Source of the DNA: Gymnorhina tibicen
Lineage: Eukaryota > Chordata > Aves > Passeriformes > Artamidae
Length of the DNA: 64,000 nucleotides
NCBI GenBank assembly: GCA_013399875.1
Contig: VXAZ01009309.1
Coordinates: 1,651,442-1,715,441 of the forward strand
Direction: 5' to 3'
Shown here: positions 1 through 12,644 of the stretch, piece by piece
Position numbering within the stretch: position 1 is the stretch's first letter
Layout of the letters: each line of letters begins with the position of its first letter
Notes under the pieces: model-generated
What the model was told of the DNA's origin: nothing
Database searches by the model: none
Seen by the model: only the letters and a program-made list of their open reading frames with translations
Made by a program: the position numbers and the translations under genes

Positions 1-139
1 GTCAAGCCTTGAATATGGCTGGAGCTCCTTGATTGACTTTTGAGATACATTTACTGCTATTTAATTAAATTATCTTCTCATTTTAAAACTGAATTCCCTG
101 TTTTTATTGTTCATTGCTTATTTATTCCCTTTTCTGTAG

Positions 140-3100
140 TTCTCAGAGAGTGTCAGTGATTTGAGTGGAACTAAATTTGAGGAAGACCATCTCTCTCACT
201 ATTCACCGTGGTCTTGTGGCACTATTGGCTCTTGTATAAATGCTATCGACTCAGAGCCCAAGGATGTGATTGCCAATTCCAATGCCGTGTTAATGGTAGG
301 GGTTTTCTGCATGTTCTCTCATTAGTGTGATGATCCTTACATGCTGAAGTGTCTTCTGTTCGGTTAAACCAGCCTTTTTTAAAAAAAAAAGGTGATAGCT
401 TCCATTATTAGTATTTTGAAGTAGTTCTGCTCATTTGAAGTTGTTGGGGATATCCTTTCCTCGTTTTGTAAATAGGCAACAATAATGAGAAACCTACTGG
501 CCAGCTGAAGAATGTGCATAACCTCAAATGAGTCCATGTATGTCCTGTCTCCTGAATGTGTAGGATTTGGACAGCGGGGATGTTAAAAGGAGAGTGCATT
601 TATTTGAAACACAGAGAAGGGCAAAGGAGGAAGATCCGATAATCCCATTCAGCGACGGACCGATCATCTCCAAGTGGGGTGCAATCTCCAGGTCATCCCG
701 CACAGGTTATCACACGACAGATCCAATCCAGGCCACTGCTTCCCAAGGAAGTGCTACTAAGCCCATCAGTGTATCAGGTACAAGTAGAGGCTTTGTGTGA
801 CAATAATTCATCATTCATACACACCGTGAGCATTTCATCCTCTTTGTGCTTACTATAGCTATGAAATGCAAAGAGCTGTAGAACATGTATAGCCCACTGA
901 AGAGCAGAGAAGATAGTGAATGGTATCTTAATTCTTTTACAGATTATGTCCCTTATGTCAATGCTGTAGACTCAAGATGGAGTGCCTATGGCTCAGATTC
1001 TGCTTCCTCAGCACGTTATGCAGAACGGTACGGACTCCTTCCCGAGCTCTGTTCACAGCTTTTCCTGTAGCTTGCAGTTCTTCAAAGTCCTCAGTGTGTG
1101 TGTGGGGAACCTATTAATAGACATTCTTAATTTTAAAGTAAAAGACTTTTTACCTATCCAGCATAAAGCCTTGGAAAAAACTAGGTTAAAACTCATGTAG
1201 TCTTTAATACTTAATGCAGTTAATAGTGCACAATTATTACCAGTGTATCCCTTGGGAAACCTATCAAAGAACTGCAGTCAGGTAACTGCCAAGTTGTCAT
1301 GTCAAAATCTTGAGTAGTTTCAGGTTTTCTTGCCACATCTTACCCATGTGTAAAATAAGAATGTTTGCTTCATTATGGTGCCTTGAAGTATTTATGAACC
1401 ACAGTGAAGATGAAGAACACGTTGTCTTAATCACATCTAGTTTCTGTCCAAAAATCTAACATTGATAGAAGAAGTTATAAAGAAGTTCCCATAAAGATCT
1501 TTTTTTCATTTTGTTTTTGAGAACTTGTTTTTAATTCCTAGCTTTGCCTTCTTTCTTTTAAAGGGACAGGTTCATAGTTACAGATTTGTCTGGTCACAGA
1601 AAGCATTCCAGCACTGGAGATCTACTGAGTATTGAATTACAGCAGGTAAGACCAGTTATTATACCATGAGGGTTTTTAAACTTAAAAGAAATAGTTTAGT
1701 AAAGTGCTTTTAAATATATTTTCTTAGTGTAGCCTATGGAAAATAGTACAAATGACAGAATGATCAGTAAGGGTTAAAGCAGACACTAGTCTTGCAGCGC
1801 TTGGTGTGCTGCGGTAGGACTGCCAACAGGAGCTGTTCCACTGGCATCAGGAAGGCTGTTTGGGGAGAAAGTGCTGTATCTGATGCATGTCAGCAAATGC
1901 AGAAAGAAATAAGTGCAGTGCATTAGGAGAACACATGGTTCTCCATCTAGCAAGGGAACTGTGCTTTTGTGAGTGGGTTATTTTGCCATCTGACCACACA
2001 TGGTTTAGGTGTAGTGGTTGGTAACTGATCTGTTTCTTTCCATAGGCCAAAAGCAACTCCTTACTCCTTCAGAGAGAGGCAAACGCCCTTGCCATGCAGC
2101 AGAAGTGGAATTCTTTAGATGAAGGCAGTCGTCTTACCTTAAATCTTTTGAGCAAGGAAATTGATTTGAGGAATGGTGAGGTAAAGAAAGGGGTAATTGG
2201 GATGAAACAAATCTTTGAGGGTGTTTATATATATATACAGAAGCACATGAATTTTAACTAAGAGTTGGAACTTAGTTTTAATTTTAACACTCCCAAATAT
2301 TTATAGCACATTCTGTGCAAGTTAAGTCACTGTTGTTGCACTCAGTTATTTCCCTGAGATCAAGCAGGTGCACCTGCTATGCTGCTGCTCCAAACATGGA
2401 TTTACAAAGTGGGAAGAACGTGACAAATCCTTTTCATACAATCATTAGTTTTTGTCTATTTGCACGTGTTATAAATCTAAATATTTTGCCAGTGGACTCT
2501 GCTCAAATTTCTGCTTCAGTATTCATTTTATCTCTGTTAGAGTAGTTTATTGTGATTAGATTTAGCCTTGTATCCTATGTTGTCTATGGCTGAAGTTCAT
2601 TTTTGTCTGACTAGCTCTCTTGTATTGTAGAAATGTTGTGTGCTAGAAATGCGTCTTCTGTTTTCATTTTAATACTCCGGTGTTGTGTGAAGCAGATGAA
2701 AAGCCAGCTTGGTATTTAGAGAACATATTAATTCTTTTTTAGACTGATTATCCTGAAGACTGTGCAGACACAAAGCCAGACCGAGACATTGAACTGGAGC
2801 TGTCGGCCCTCGACACAGACGAACCCGATGGGCAAGGTGAACAGATAGAAGTGAGTACAAAAATCTGTGTGTCTAAAGAGGTTGCTGGGTCCTTTCATTT
2901 ATAGATTAGTATGTTGAAAGTAAAGCCTTTTGGTTTTAGTCCTAGTAATGGCATCCAACATCGGTCTTACTATAACACTTGGGGTCTTGTATTTCTCACT
3001 CAGATACCTGGCAGTTAATACTAGTGAAGTTAAAAACAGCTCACAGTTTATACTGCTCTTGTCATTCACAGCCATCTTTGAATAATTGGCTTTTCCTTTA

Positions 3101-4214
3101 GTGAAATGTGGTAGACATTCCAATAGTATGACATAAAATTAAGGAGTCTTTTGACCAGACTCCCATTTCCATTAGCTTAATGTAGTGGAACTTAATAGGA
3201 AAGCGTAAAGCTGGTAGGGACAGAGTTGATGGGCATTTCTTCTTTTCTCTTGTAGGAGATTCTGGACATACAGCTGGGGATTAGCTCCCAAGAGGATCAG
3301 CTGCTCAATGGAACAACCGTAGAGAATGGGCATCTGCTAAAGCAGCACCAGAAAGAATCTATGGAACAGAAGAGACAAAGTTTAGGTGAAGACCTTGTGA
3401 TTCTGTGAGTGTTAGACAAAACAGCAGTGTCTGCCAATGTTAGACAAACAGCAACATCAGAATAGCGGAAGCATGATTGTGTAAGGATGAACTACGTACC
3501 TGCTCAGACTTGGATTAGACATCTGCATTGTTTATACATGGTGGAGTGAGAAGAACCTGTTAAGGAATAGAATCAGGCCACAAAGCTGAAAGTCCCAGGC
3601 TGGTACCATTGTTCGTATGTATCGTTGTAATCGTACACACTGAAACGTGTCACAGCTGTTCAAAATACCTTTCACAGTCAGTAAGCAAAAAATGCAGAAT
3701 ATTTTTATAGTTAACAGAAATTAAGAAAAACTTCAAAAGGTTAAATGGCGGACTGTTTGCACAAATCTCCGTGGAGAGGTAGATTTTGAAATACACTATT
3801 TTAGGTTTATATGTTCTGTAGTCTTTAACGAGTAAAGCAGCCTTTGAAAATGAGGCAGACTACTTTAACATCTCAAGCGTACCATTCCAGAGGAAGATGT
3901 TTAGCCTGTTGCTAAAAATGAGTTTATGTCAGTATTTATTTAATGCACACAATTCAGTTCCGGATACTTGTGCATGTCCTTGTTTAATATTTGTGTAACT
4001 TATTTTTCTCCTCAGGGAGGAGCAGAAAACAATCCTGCCCGTAACTTCTTGCTTCAGTCAGCCGATCACAACATCTGTTAGCAATGCAAGCTGCCTGCCC
4101 ATCAGCACATCAGTCAGTGTTGGCAGCCTCATTTTGAAAACTGCTCACATTATGTCTGAGGATAAAAATGACTTTTTAAAGCCTGTTGCAAATGGCAGGA
4201 TGGTTAACAGCTGA
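140..4214 (+). CDS. RC3H2: Roquin-2, C-terminal coding exons (5' part lies outside the window)
   Basis: Eight coding exons: 140-295, 564-777, 943-1027, 1564-1645, 2046-2180, 2743-2850, 3256-3404 and 4016-4214, all with AG/GT borders and matching phases. They encode the last 375 residues and end in MVNS plus TGA. Roquin-2 is a cytoplasmic RING E3 ligase and RNA-binding protein whose ROQ domain binds stem-loop decay elements in mRNAs and recruits deadenylation factors; it is partly redundant with RC3H1 in immune regulation. RING, ROQ and the CCCH finger are encoded upstream of base 1. What is visible is the low-complexity Ser-rich tail with short conserved blocks (for example SHYSPWSCGTIGSC and DPIIPFSDGPIISKWG) and a helical, probably coiled-coil segment in exon 2046-2180 (QREANALAMQQKW). 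The choice of RC3H2 over RC3H1 rests on sequence recall and on PDCL next door. No frameshift or internal stop is seen. Confidence 0.95.
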
Positions 4215-5618
4215 AAGGCATTCATCTTTCCAGCTTGTGACCACACCATGGAAGCATTTACACTAGCTTTTTATATATATAATATATATTATATAATGTA
4301 TATTTTTTTTAAAAAAAATAATATTGGGGTCATGCATTTCCTGTGGACTCTTTGATACTTCAAGCCCCTCTCGCATTAGCATTCTGAAGAAAAAAAAAAC
4401 TTACTTTAGTAGGGTAAGGCGTTCACTTTCCACAAATGAATGGAATTTGGACATTGTTTTACTTAAGCTTAAAGCAGCTTTTTATGAGTTTGTAGCAATC
4501 CGGTGCGGTATCTGAGCCATTCTTGTTGAAAATGGCTTCTGTAGAAAACTAACAACTCAGTTATTTAAACTAGCAGGATCCTACGATGATACATCTAGTG
4601 AAAGGAAGACTAACTTATTTGTCTCTATTTTGTTTCACGAGAGAAGAACTTGTGTCTTGTTGCAGCTGCTTTTTCTTTAGTTGTGGAACTTTGCATGGAG
4701 TACTGTTTCCTGTTGGAAGACTGAGAGGTGGAGATTTGGACTTGAGGCTTTTACAGGGTTAACACACCATTAGCTTTGCACTGCTGCGTTATTTGCCGGT
4801 CTGTGGGGCAGTGCTTTGCTGCAGCTTTTGGTTTCCATTCCCCCCAGTTTCTGCTTTAGTACTCTAGATACACGTACACAGGCTACTTGTCCAAGTAAAG
4901 TTATCAGAAGTAAATCAAGTGCCTAAGTCCTCCAGCTAATGTACTAGATATCGATTTCCCCAAGCTATACGTGAAACAAATTTCAATGATTTTGAGAGGT
5001 TATGCACTAATGTAACAGCAATTTTGGGTTTTTTTCTTCTTCTTTTTCTTTTTTTCATTAATAGTTCTCAACTTGGAGATTATAGGATCCAGATGACTTG
5101 GCAAAAAGTATCAGGTGCTCTTGGCTTTCCTTTGAAAACCCTGTATCTAGTGTTTGCACTGACTAACAAGATGGTATTGCTGTTTTTTGTACTGTTTTGT
5201 TTTTAATTTAAACTAAATATTGGGAATTTAAGGTGGTTGTAATTACCTTTGTTAAATGTTGTTAATCATAATCTTGTATTCAGGTTTAATTTTTGTTTAT
5301 TCAGTGGCAACTTATTTTCAAAGACCTTGAAAATACAGTGAGATAGCATTATCTGACCTTCAGAGTACTGAAAACTGTGTGAATTTTATGCCCTGTTAAG
5401 AGGTGACTGAGAATCATGTTAGACATGTCAACTGAAAATTGGTTTTCATAAATGCACATGAACTAGAGCCCTGGGCATATTTTTTTTGAGAAGCTTAAAA
5501 ATCCACTTTTTTTTTTTTCTTTTGAGAAAGCAGGACTCTCCCTCCTGATGATTACTATCTTCTCGTTTGTCCTCTTACTTTTCTTTGTGACAAGTTTTAC
5601 ATTTTTTTATGTTTTTAT

Positions 5619-5635
5619 TAACTTCTGTGAAGTTG
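5619..5635 (+). promoter_or_regulatory. RC3H2: Candidate constitutive decay element (Roquin-binding stem-loop)
   Basis: AACTTC-TGT-GAAGTT forms a perfect six-base-pair stem (seven with a terminal U-G pair) closed by C-G around a pyrimidine-purine-pyrimidine triloop. This is the UUCYRYGAA consensus of constitutive decay elements, which the ROQ domain of Roquin proteins recognises in TNF and other mRNAs. It lies about 1.4 kb after the RC3H2 stop codon. The structure is read directly from the sequence; function as an autoregulatory element is inferred. Confidence 0.6.
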
Positions 5636-8600
5636 TTTACTCTGAAAATTGTACTGGAATATTTTAAGCCAAGCTGATCTTTCACCAGGTGTACTGCATG
5701 TAAGGGCTTTTCCTGCTAGCAAAATGCTTAAAGAGGATCATGTTACTGGTCGTCTGAGTTGTTATTTTACAAAATCACAGCTATGTGGTCGGGTAAGATT
5801 TTGATAACTGTTTTGTGCACGCTTCTGGGGGGTGGGGGTTGGCATTTCCCTGAGGGTTACTGATTAGACTAAGTAAATATTGGTGTTTGATATCTCTCCT
5901 AATGAACCTGTCCATGAAATAATTATGTTGTAAATATACCTGCAAATCCAAGGGTTAGTTTTGATATTCTGGTGTCAGTATGGAAGATCTTACACATCTA
6001 TTTAATACTCCAATGTCAAGGAATGTATGTAGAAAAACAGTCAAGTAGTCTTTTCTTAGTTTCCTTTGGCTGTTGCTGTACCTTCTCCAGCCAGTGCCAC
6101 CTCACTCTAGGGTTAGACTGACGCTTCGTTTCACTCGCTACGTGAAGTGAATGGATACAAGAACCAGACCACCTTTGTCACCTTAACTTATTTCCTATTG
6201 ACGTTAACTTTAACTTAGAATGTTAGACATAAATATGATTGTTGTATATTTTATACCAAGACCATTCTGTAAATATGAATTTATATTACTTTTGAAATGC
6301 TTCTGAGATACTATTATTTGCTGTACAATGTAATTCCAAAACAGATATGCAAACAAGTATGTCTCTTTCATGGATATTTAAACAGTGAGATCTTCCATGT
6401 TGAAGGTGATGTAATTTTTTTAAAAGATTTTTAAATTTTAAATTGCTATTTTGTTACAAAAATAGAGAAAATATAAAGGTTTGAGAAGTCCTTATTTGCC
6501 CTCAGGGAAAGAGCCCTCTGTGCACCAGAACTCCACAGAACATCTTCAGCATGATCTGAGGGTGAATATATACTACATAAATTGATTGTGTATTTACCTT
6601 AACTTTTTAATTTTAAAATGGCAATTTTAAAAACTTGGTTGTGCTCTGCTGGAGGGGGTTGGGATAAGCTGCTTACACACATTTGCCTGTTTGTCCAGTG
6701 AAATGACATAAGCCTGCCATATTCCTGCCAAGGTCTTGGCATATTTGAGAACAAATGTATCTCCAGACTCGTCTGCAGCAGGAGGTCCCGTGATAGAGCA
6801 GTTCTCTAGGATGACCATACACTTCACATGGGAAGTTGGTTCTCAACTGAGGCTAGAGTTTTCCAGTTGAATTTTTAACCTATAATGACAGGCAAAAGAA
6901 TTATTTGGGGGTTTAACAGCATGCCAGCTTTGTCTTACAGTTTTAACACTGGCTGTGTGGTTTTTGCCATGAAACTAATGCCCTCCAGTGCCCTGACAGG
7001 GAGAAGAAGCTGCAGGTGGGAACACCTGGCTCTGGCTTCCTTCGTTGTTGAAGTTTCAGCCCTTGACCCTTTACGAACAAGTATGTATTCATTTGTTAGT
7101 TGTAAATCAGGTGCCTTTGGGCTATGGAAGGGCTTATTTTCTGACACTGAGAGAGAGTGACTTACCTTTGTGTGTCAATAGCAGTGATGCCCATTTAGGT
7201 TTTGGCCTAACTTACTGTGCTGTCAGAAAAGAAGGCCCGTAGCAGATCGGGGAAAGAGATTGGCTCTTTTGCTTTGCTTGGACAAGCATTTTGGGTTGGT
7301 TTGGTTTGGTTAATTTTTTTTTTTTTTTCCCCATTAGGGGTACAGCAGGGATTTCACATGCAAGAGAGACAGGAATTATTAGTATCTAAGTTAATTGTGT
7401 TGCCTCACTACCTGGATTCATTCCTTGGTTTGCCTCATTTCCCACATAGGTCTTAATAGAGACTAATGCTTGTGCTGGGAGAATGCTTGTGTGAGAAAGT
7501 AAATATCTGTACATTCTTAACATATACTTAGAGCAGAGTGAATGCCCTGCTACTGATATTTTGTTCCTGTAAACAGGTGACAAGAAATGAATCTTAGTGT
7601 TTATGCAGATTTTGCATTGTAGAATGTATACTAGACCCTTCAAAGGCAAGGTTAGACTCTTTGCAAAGCAAACTGGCGTTGGTTCTTGGTAGTCTAGTAC
7701 AGGGACACTAAAGTTTGGCATTTGATTTAGGAAAAAGAAAACAGTTGTACACAGCTGATTATGTTAAATAAGCTCTTAATTAAGCTCTTTGTAGAAGTCT
7801 AATTTGGAAGGTTTTAGTGCTTTGATAACTCAACTGAAATTTTAATTTCTCCTGTACTCAAGAGCTGAATGCTGTTCTTGTATAATAGTGTACTAGGCTG
7901 GATGAGGTACAAAATAATGCACAGTGGTCAGAAACAGCTGAGGAAAGAACGCTTAAAATAACTCAATCTAAACTCAGAGTAGTTCCAAACATTGGTTTTG
8001 TTTGCTTTTTTTAAAGCACAAGTTGTCAAGTTGTACCTGTTGCTGTACATAAACACTGTATGCCAGCAGCTCCTTGATCATATTTGTGAACAGACTTTTC
8101 ATTAATTATTAGACTGGTATTAAAGGAAGGTGTTGAATTTGAGAGTGTAACAAAATGAGAAATGATCAGATGATCTATAGGATGTAAAAGTCCATTTTTA
8201 TGTTGTAGTTTAATGCCTTTGTTAGGAAGTTCCCTCTCATTGAGGGACCTCTTCTGCAAGCAGAACACAATAAATGTGCTTTTTTAAATGACCCAATTTC
8301 CCACTATAAATGAACAGCTGACTTTCGCAGTAGTCATCCCCCTGCATCTCTTTGCTGGCAAGGGAGCAGGACACGGGGGAAAAAAAACCCAGAACTGTCA
8401 CTGATGAGATGAAACAAATCTGAATAATCAAAGTACCCAATGCCCAAACATAATTCTACACCCCATTATTTAAGGATGCTTGTGGAAGCTTTTAATCACT
8501 CAAGATTTTTCTGTAAAAGCTGAAATAAAGCAGAGCCTGGCTGCGTTTCTTACTGCCAAAAGCCAAGGTCATTTGCACATAGCCCATGGATTTCTCCAGA

Positions 8601-8993
8601 GTAGATCTCCGTTACCCAAGGCATGGGAATGCATGCGTTTTCTTAGCTGGGCAAACAAGTACATTATACAGTAGTTGTGATACAACACACGTGGCTTTGA
8701 TTTGTACTGCACATACCCACTGTACAGCCACTCCGAAGTATTGTGGTTAGCTTGCAGCATCTGCTGTCGCATTGATACTGTTTACTGCGTATTCTTTTCC
8801 CTGGAAGTTTTAAAGAAAATTTTTTTTTCTTGTTGCATTGATTACATTTTATAAATTTGCTTAGCTGGAAAGTTTGGGAAAAGAGGCCTGTTTGTCAATT
8901 GTACAACCGATTGTGAAGCTCTAGTGTGAATATTTTTACGTCTGTATTAGACATTTTCTTTGCAAATCTATTGTTCGATTGAAATGTAAATGA

Positions 8994-8999
8994 AATAAA
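8994..8999 (+). terminator. RC3H2: Poly(A) signal of RC3H2
   Basis: AATAAA at the end of the AU-rich 3'UTR, about 4.8 kb after the stop. It is the most likely distal cleavage signal because base composition changes soon afterwards. Confidence 0.65.
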
Positions 9000-9359
9000 A
9001 GATGGTGTACACCCATCATGTATAAAGCAGGCACCATCGCTACGATGGATTTAATGCTCATTTTTATGGCGCATTCTCAGCTTCTATTTAAAACTATAAT
9101 TTAAAGAAAAAAAAAATCTGTAAAATGAAATGGGGATATATGGGGGAGTAAATTCTATTCCGTTTATTTCGGTTTTGATTCCCAATGGTAATGTTTCCCT
9201 TCGTGTTAGAGTAGGGGGGCCCCGCGGGGCCCGTGTGTCGCTGTAGCACTGACGTGCAGAGGTTGTAGCTTTGGCTGGGCACGGATAGAGCATCCCGGTT
9301 CGGTGTTTGAGAGACTCGATGGAAGAAGTTTGCAGTATTGACATGTATTTGCATGCACG

Positions 9360-9365
9360 AATAAA
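9360..9365 (+). terminator. RC3H2: Alternative, most distal poly(A) signal of RC3H2
   Basis: A second AATAAA just before the PDCL CpG island. If used, the RC3H2 transcript would end almost at the PDCL promoter. Confidence 0.35.
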
Positions 9366-9384
9366 ATTATTTGTCCACCTTAAC

Positions 9385-9830
9385 GGGCTGTGTGTCGTCA
9401 GTGGGGCCTGGGGGGAGCGGAGGGAGCCGGGGCCATTCCGCGCTGAGGGGAGGGGGGCCGGGGGCTCCCGCCGGTGCCGCTNNNNNNNNNNNNNNNNNNN
9501 NNNNNNNNNNNNNNNNNNNNNNNNNNNNNNNNNNNNNNNNGGCCCGGCCGGGACGGGCGCTGGGAGCTGAGCCGGTTCGCTCGGAGCCCGCGGGTCTCAC
9601 CGGCCCCGGCCCCGGCCGCGGCCCGGCGTGTCCCGCCCCAGGCCCGGCCCCTGTCCGGGGCGATCCTGGTAATCCCGGGCCATCTGGCGCTGTAAGCGGC
9701 TGAACCTGGGGTTAGCTCCCGCGGAACCTGCAGCGTTCGGCAGGAAAACCGGGAGCCGGGCTGTGTCCGTGGGCTGATGGCGGGGTGTGTGTCACACACA
9801 CGGCCCGGGCCGGCTGGGAGACCGCTGCAC
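9385..9830 (+). promoter_or_regulatory. PDCL: CpG-island promoter and 5' region of PDCL, with assembly gap
   Basis: An abrupt switch from AT-rich RC3H2 3'UTR to strongly GC- and CpG-rich sequence marks the PDCL promoter and probable first non-coding exon. Bases 9482-9540 are N, so the start site cannot be located. GTAAGC at 9692 is a plausible first-exon donor, with GTAATC at 9669 as an alternative. Confidence 0.7.
9482..9540. other. Assembly gap (59 N)
   Basis: A run of N inside the GC-rich PDCL promoter island. Any reading frame crossing it is meaningless. Confidence 0.99.
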
Positions 9831-9881
9831 AGTCAAGTGTTAGCGCAGATGAATTGATTTGACTAAAATTTCTTCTTGCAG

Positions 9882-9925
9882 GTTTTGATAGAAGCTTGTC
9901 TCTGAAAGACTGGAAAGGAATACAG
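9882..9925 (+). other. PDCL: Non-coding exon of PDCL (5'UTR)
   Basis: A polypyrimidine tract with AG (TTCTTCTTGCAG) precedes and CAG/GTGAGA follows, giving a 44-base exon with no ATG. It fits a short 5'UTR exon between the CpG-island exon and the start-codon exon at 10233. Transcript evidence was not available. Confidence 0.55.
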
Positions 9926-10238
9926 GTGAGAACATTTTAATTTGCCTAATTACGTTGCTAGCTTTTCAGCTCAAATAAATTATTGTTAAATAACGCAAAT
10001 AATACTCAGTAGCTGGGAATCGGCCCGATGGAGCTGTCCAGTGAGGCTCTAAGGTTTTAAATTGAGTTTGAAATTGTGGCTTAAGAATTAACCCAGGTGA
10101 CTGACTGCACCGAGGGCTGTTTCAGAGTGGGCTGTATTCTCCTGGGGTTAAAAACTGCCCTGAGGAAGTGAAGGACCATTGTGATGCCTGTTTGATCAGA
10201 GAGCATCCTCTGTTTTGTTAATTTATTTTTAGAGCATA

Positions 10239-12644
10239 ATGACTACTACGGATGATAAACTGCTTGGTGAGAAGCTGCAGTATTATTACAGCAGCAGTGA
10301 GGGTGAGGACGAAGACAGTGAGAAGGAGGATAAAGGAGAGAGCAACATTCCTGAAAGTGGGGGCGAGGTGGAGCTCAGCAGCGATGGCAGCGCTGTCAAC
10401 ACAGGTATCTTCATATCAGCGTACTTCTTTTGCAAATGCTTTGTTTATTGGAAGTTTTGTTCGTATAAAATCCATTTTTTGAAATGAAACTCGTGGGTGT
10501 ATGCATATTTGAGTCAGAAAGTGATTGTTCCTGGCTGTTGTCTAACCTTTTTAATAGTGGTTCTTTTTTTAATGTTTGACTTCTCCTCTGAGAGAATTCA
10601 GCATTGTATCTGAAACAGTCAGGCTTTGGATAGAAAGCTGAGACAAGGCTGATTTGTACAATTTGGTTGATAATACATCATTACTTTTGTTCTGATTAAA
10701 GCCATGCTAACAATAGGAGAACTCTTGTGGGATGGGTTCTATTTCAAGAGCACAGATATTAATCTTTGGGACAATTATAAGAGTAGCCTAGTTTAATAAA
10801 CTGTAGTCTTCTTATTAAAAAAAAAATAGATACACGCTCAAGGACACGCAAATGGCAGATGACTTCTTTCATTTCAGTGTTTCGCACAGTTACAAGAATG
10901 TTTGTGACAGGATCACTGTTTTACTGATTCATAAATTATTCCTAAATGGTAGGTAAAATTGTATTGTCTTGTTTGTACGAAATGCCTACACGCTTCATTC
11001 CAGGTCCCAAGGGAGTCATTAACGACTGGCGAAGATTCAAACAGCTGGAAACGGAGCAGAGGCAGGAGCAGCGCAGGGAGATGGAGCGGCTCATTAAAAA
11101 GCTGTCCATGACGTGCAGGTCTCACTTGGATGACGAGGCTGATAAGCAGAAGCAGAAAGAGCTTCAGGAAAAAATCAATGGAAAGGTAGGATAGCACGAA
11201 GGAGTTAAAATGCCACTTAAGTATTTAACAGTTTTGTTTGCCTGTGATAACAAATAAGTGACTTAGCTGCAATACCAAAGAAGTCCAAAACCTTTTTCCA
11301 GATTTCTCATCTGTTGATCAAGTAAGTCAACTTCAGGGGATTAATATGAAGGGTTGTACAGCAAACCTATGAATGCTGCCTCCCCTGCCTGAGACAAGCT
11401 TAGGAGCCCTTATTGATTTAGTATTTAGTAAGTGGGTGTTGAGAATTCAGCTCTGAGCTCCAGAAATTGAAGATGTTGGAGGTAGTGAATGGTTTTAATC
11501 AGCTGGGCTGTAAACTAGCCCTGAATAGTAGTCAGAGAAGTTACTAATTTGCAGATGTGTTTGTGCCTTCAGATGATGAAAGTTGGCGGTGCTCTCCTGT
11601 ATCTTGAGTGATGCAGATAAGTTTAATGACACAAGTGAACGCATATAAAATACATAAAATCCTGTTAATTTCAGTTGTACAGGCACAATGGTGCCACGAA
11701 ATGTTAACTGGAAAGCTAAATGAAGATCTGATGAGAAAGAAGCTCATCTTAGGTCAGGCACAGTTTCCAGATCAGCGCTCCCAGCTCGGTGAAAGCACAT
11801 GTCCACATTAACCTGGATTAAAGTGGGAGCGTGGAGCAGCCACTTGTGTTACTAGTACAGCTTGTGGAAACTGGAATACCCAGGGCTGAAATCACTGTTC
11901 CCACTGGACATGATTTCTAATTAGATCAGAATGGAGTGTAATACATGTGGTGCTTGAGCATTTATGGGTTGCACTTCGCTGTTATTAAAGATGAGTGACC
12001 CACATTAATCCTCTTGATTTACATTCTCATTATGTAAGTGACCCATATAGTGGTGCAGATGTTTTTCAGGAATCTCTGTGTGTGTTTTTTAGATGACTTT
12101 ACAGGAGTACAACATGATCCACAACGATGAGGACGATGAGGAATTCTTGCAGCGCTACAGGAAGCAGCGGATGGAGGAGATGAGGCAGCAGTTGTACAGT
12201 GGGCAGCAGTTCAAGCAGGTGTTTGAGATCACCAGCGGAGAAGCATTTCTGGACACCGTGGACAAAGAGCATAAGAGCACTCTGATCATGATCCATATTT
12301 ATGAAGATGATATCCCTGGCACCGAATCCCTGAACGGCTGTATGATCTGCCTGGCTGCTGAGTACCCAACAGTGAAATTTTGCAGAGTGAAGAGTTCACT
12401 GATTGGTGCCAGCACTCGCTTCACTAACAATGCCCTGCCAGCTCTGCTGGTCTACAAGGCAGGGGAGCTCATTGGCAATTTCGTGCGCATCACTGACCAG
12501 CTTGGAGAAGATTTTTTTGCTGTAGACCTGGAGGCCTTTCTGCAGGAATGTGGTTTGCTGCCAGAAAAGGACCTACTGCTCCTGACTTCTATACATAATC
12601 CATCTGCATGTTACAGTGAAGACAGTGATCTGGAAATAGACTGA
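10239..12644 (+). CDS. PDCL: Phosducin-like protein (PhLP1)
   Basis: Coding parts 10239-10404, 11004-11185 and 12093-12644, 299 aa (human 301). PhLP1 is a cytosolic co-chaperone that works with the CCT chaperonin to fold G-beta subunits and assemble G-beta-gamma dimers; it also binds free G-beta-gamma. Visible features: an acidic Ser/Glu/Asp-rich N-terminus (residues about 17-45, likely CK2 substrate), the phosducin signature GVINDWRRFKQLE at about 58-70, a charged helical segment, then a thioredoxin-like domain from about residue 140 without a redox CXXC, and the acidic tail SEDSDLEID. The start is the first ATG after the 10233 acceptor, and MTTTDDKLLGEKLQYYYSSS matches the family. The last exon holds most of the protein, as in mammals. 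Start, splice phases (1 then 0) and stop are consistent. Its upstream neighbour RC3H2 lies in the same order and orientation as in human. Confidence 0.97.

Larger units (their letters stand above)
4215..9020 (+). other. RC3H2: RC3H2 3'UTR, long and AU-rich
   Basis: After the stop there is about 4.8 kb of AT-rich sequence with no significant reading frame on either strand, ending at an AATAAA. It contains an AT dinucleotide tract at 4270-4325, several T-homopolymers (for example 5505-5520 and 7315-7328), scattered ATTTA pentamers, and a decay-element-like hairpin at 5619-5635 (see findings). Internal AATAAA hexamers at 8269-8274 and 8524-8529 could give shorter isoforms. The extent is inferred from composition and the poly(A) signal, not from transcripts. 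Confidence 0.75.

Noticed and set aside
296..563. Box C-like GTGATGA (326-332) in an RC3H2 intron, considered as a C/D snoRNA because human RC3H2 hosts SNORD90
   Set aside because: No CTGA D box at the expected distance and no terminal stem; the other introns in the window also gave no convincing C/D pair by eye. A covariance-model search would settle it.
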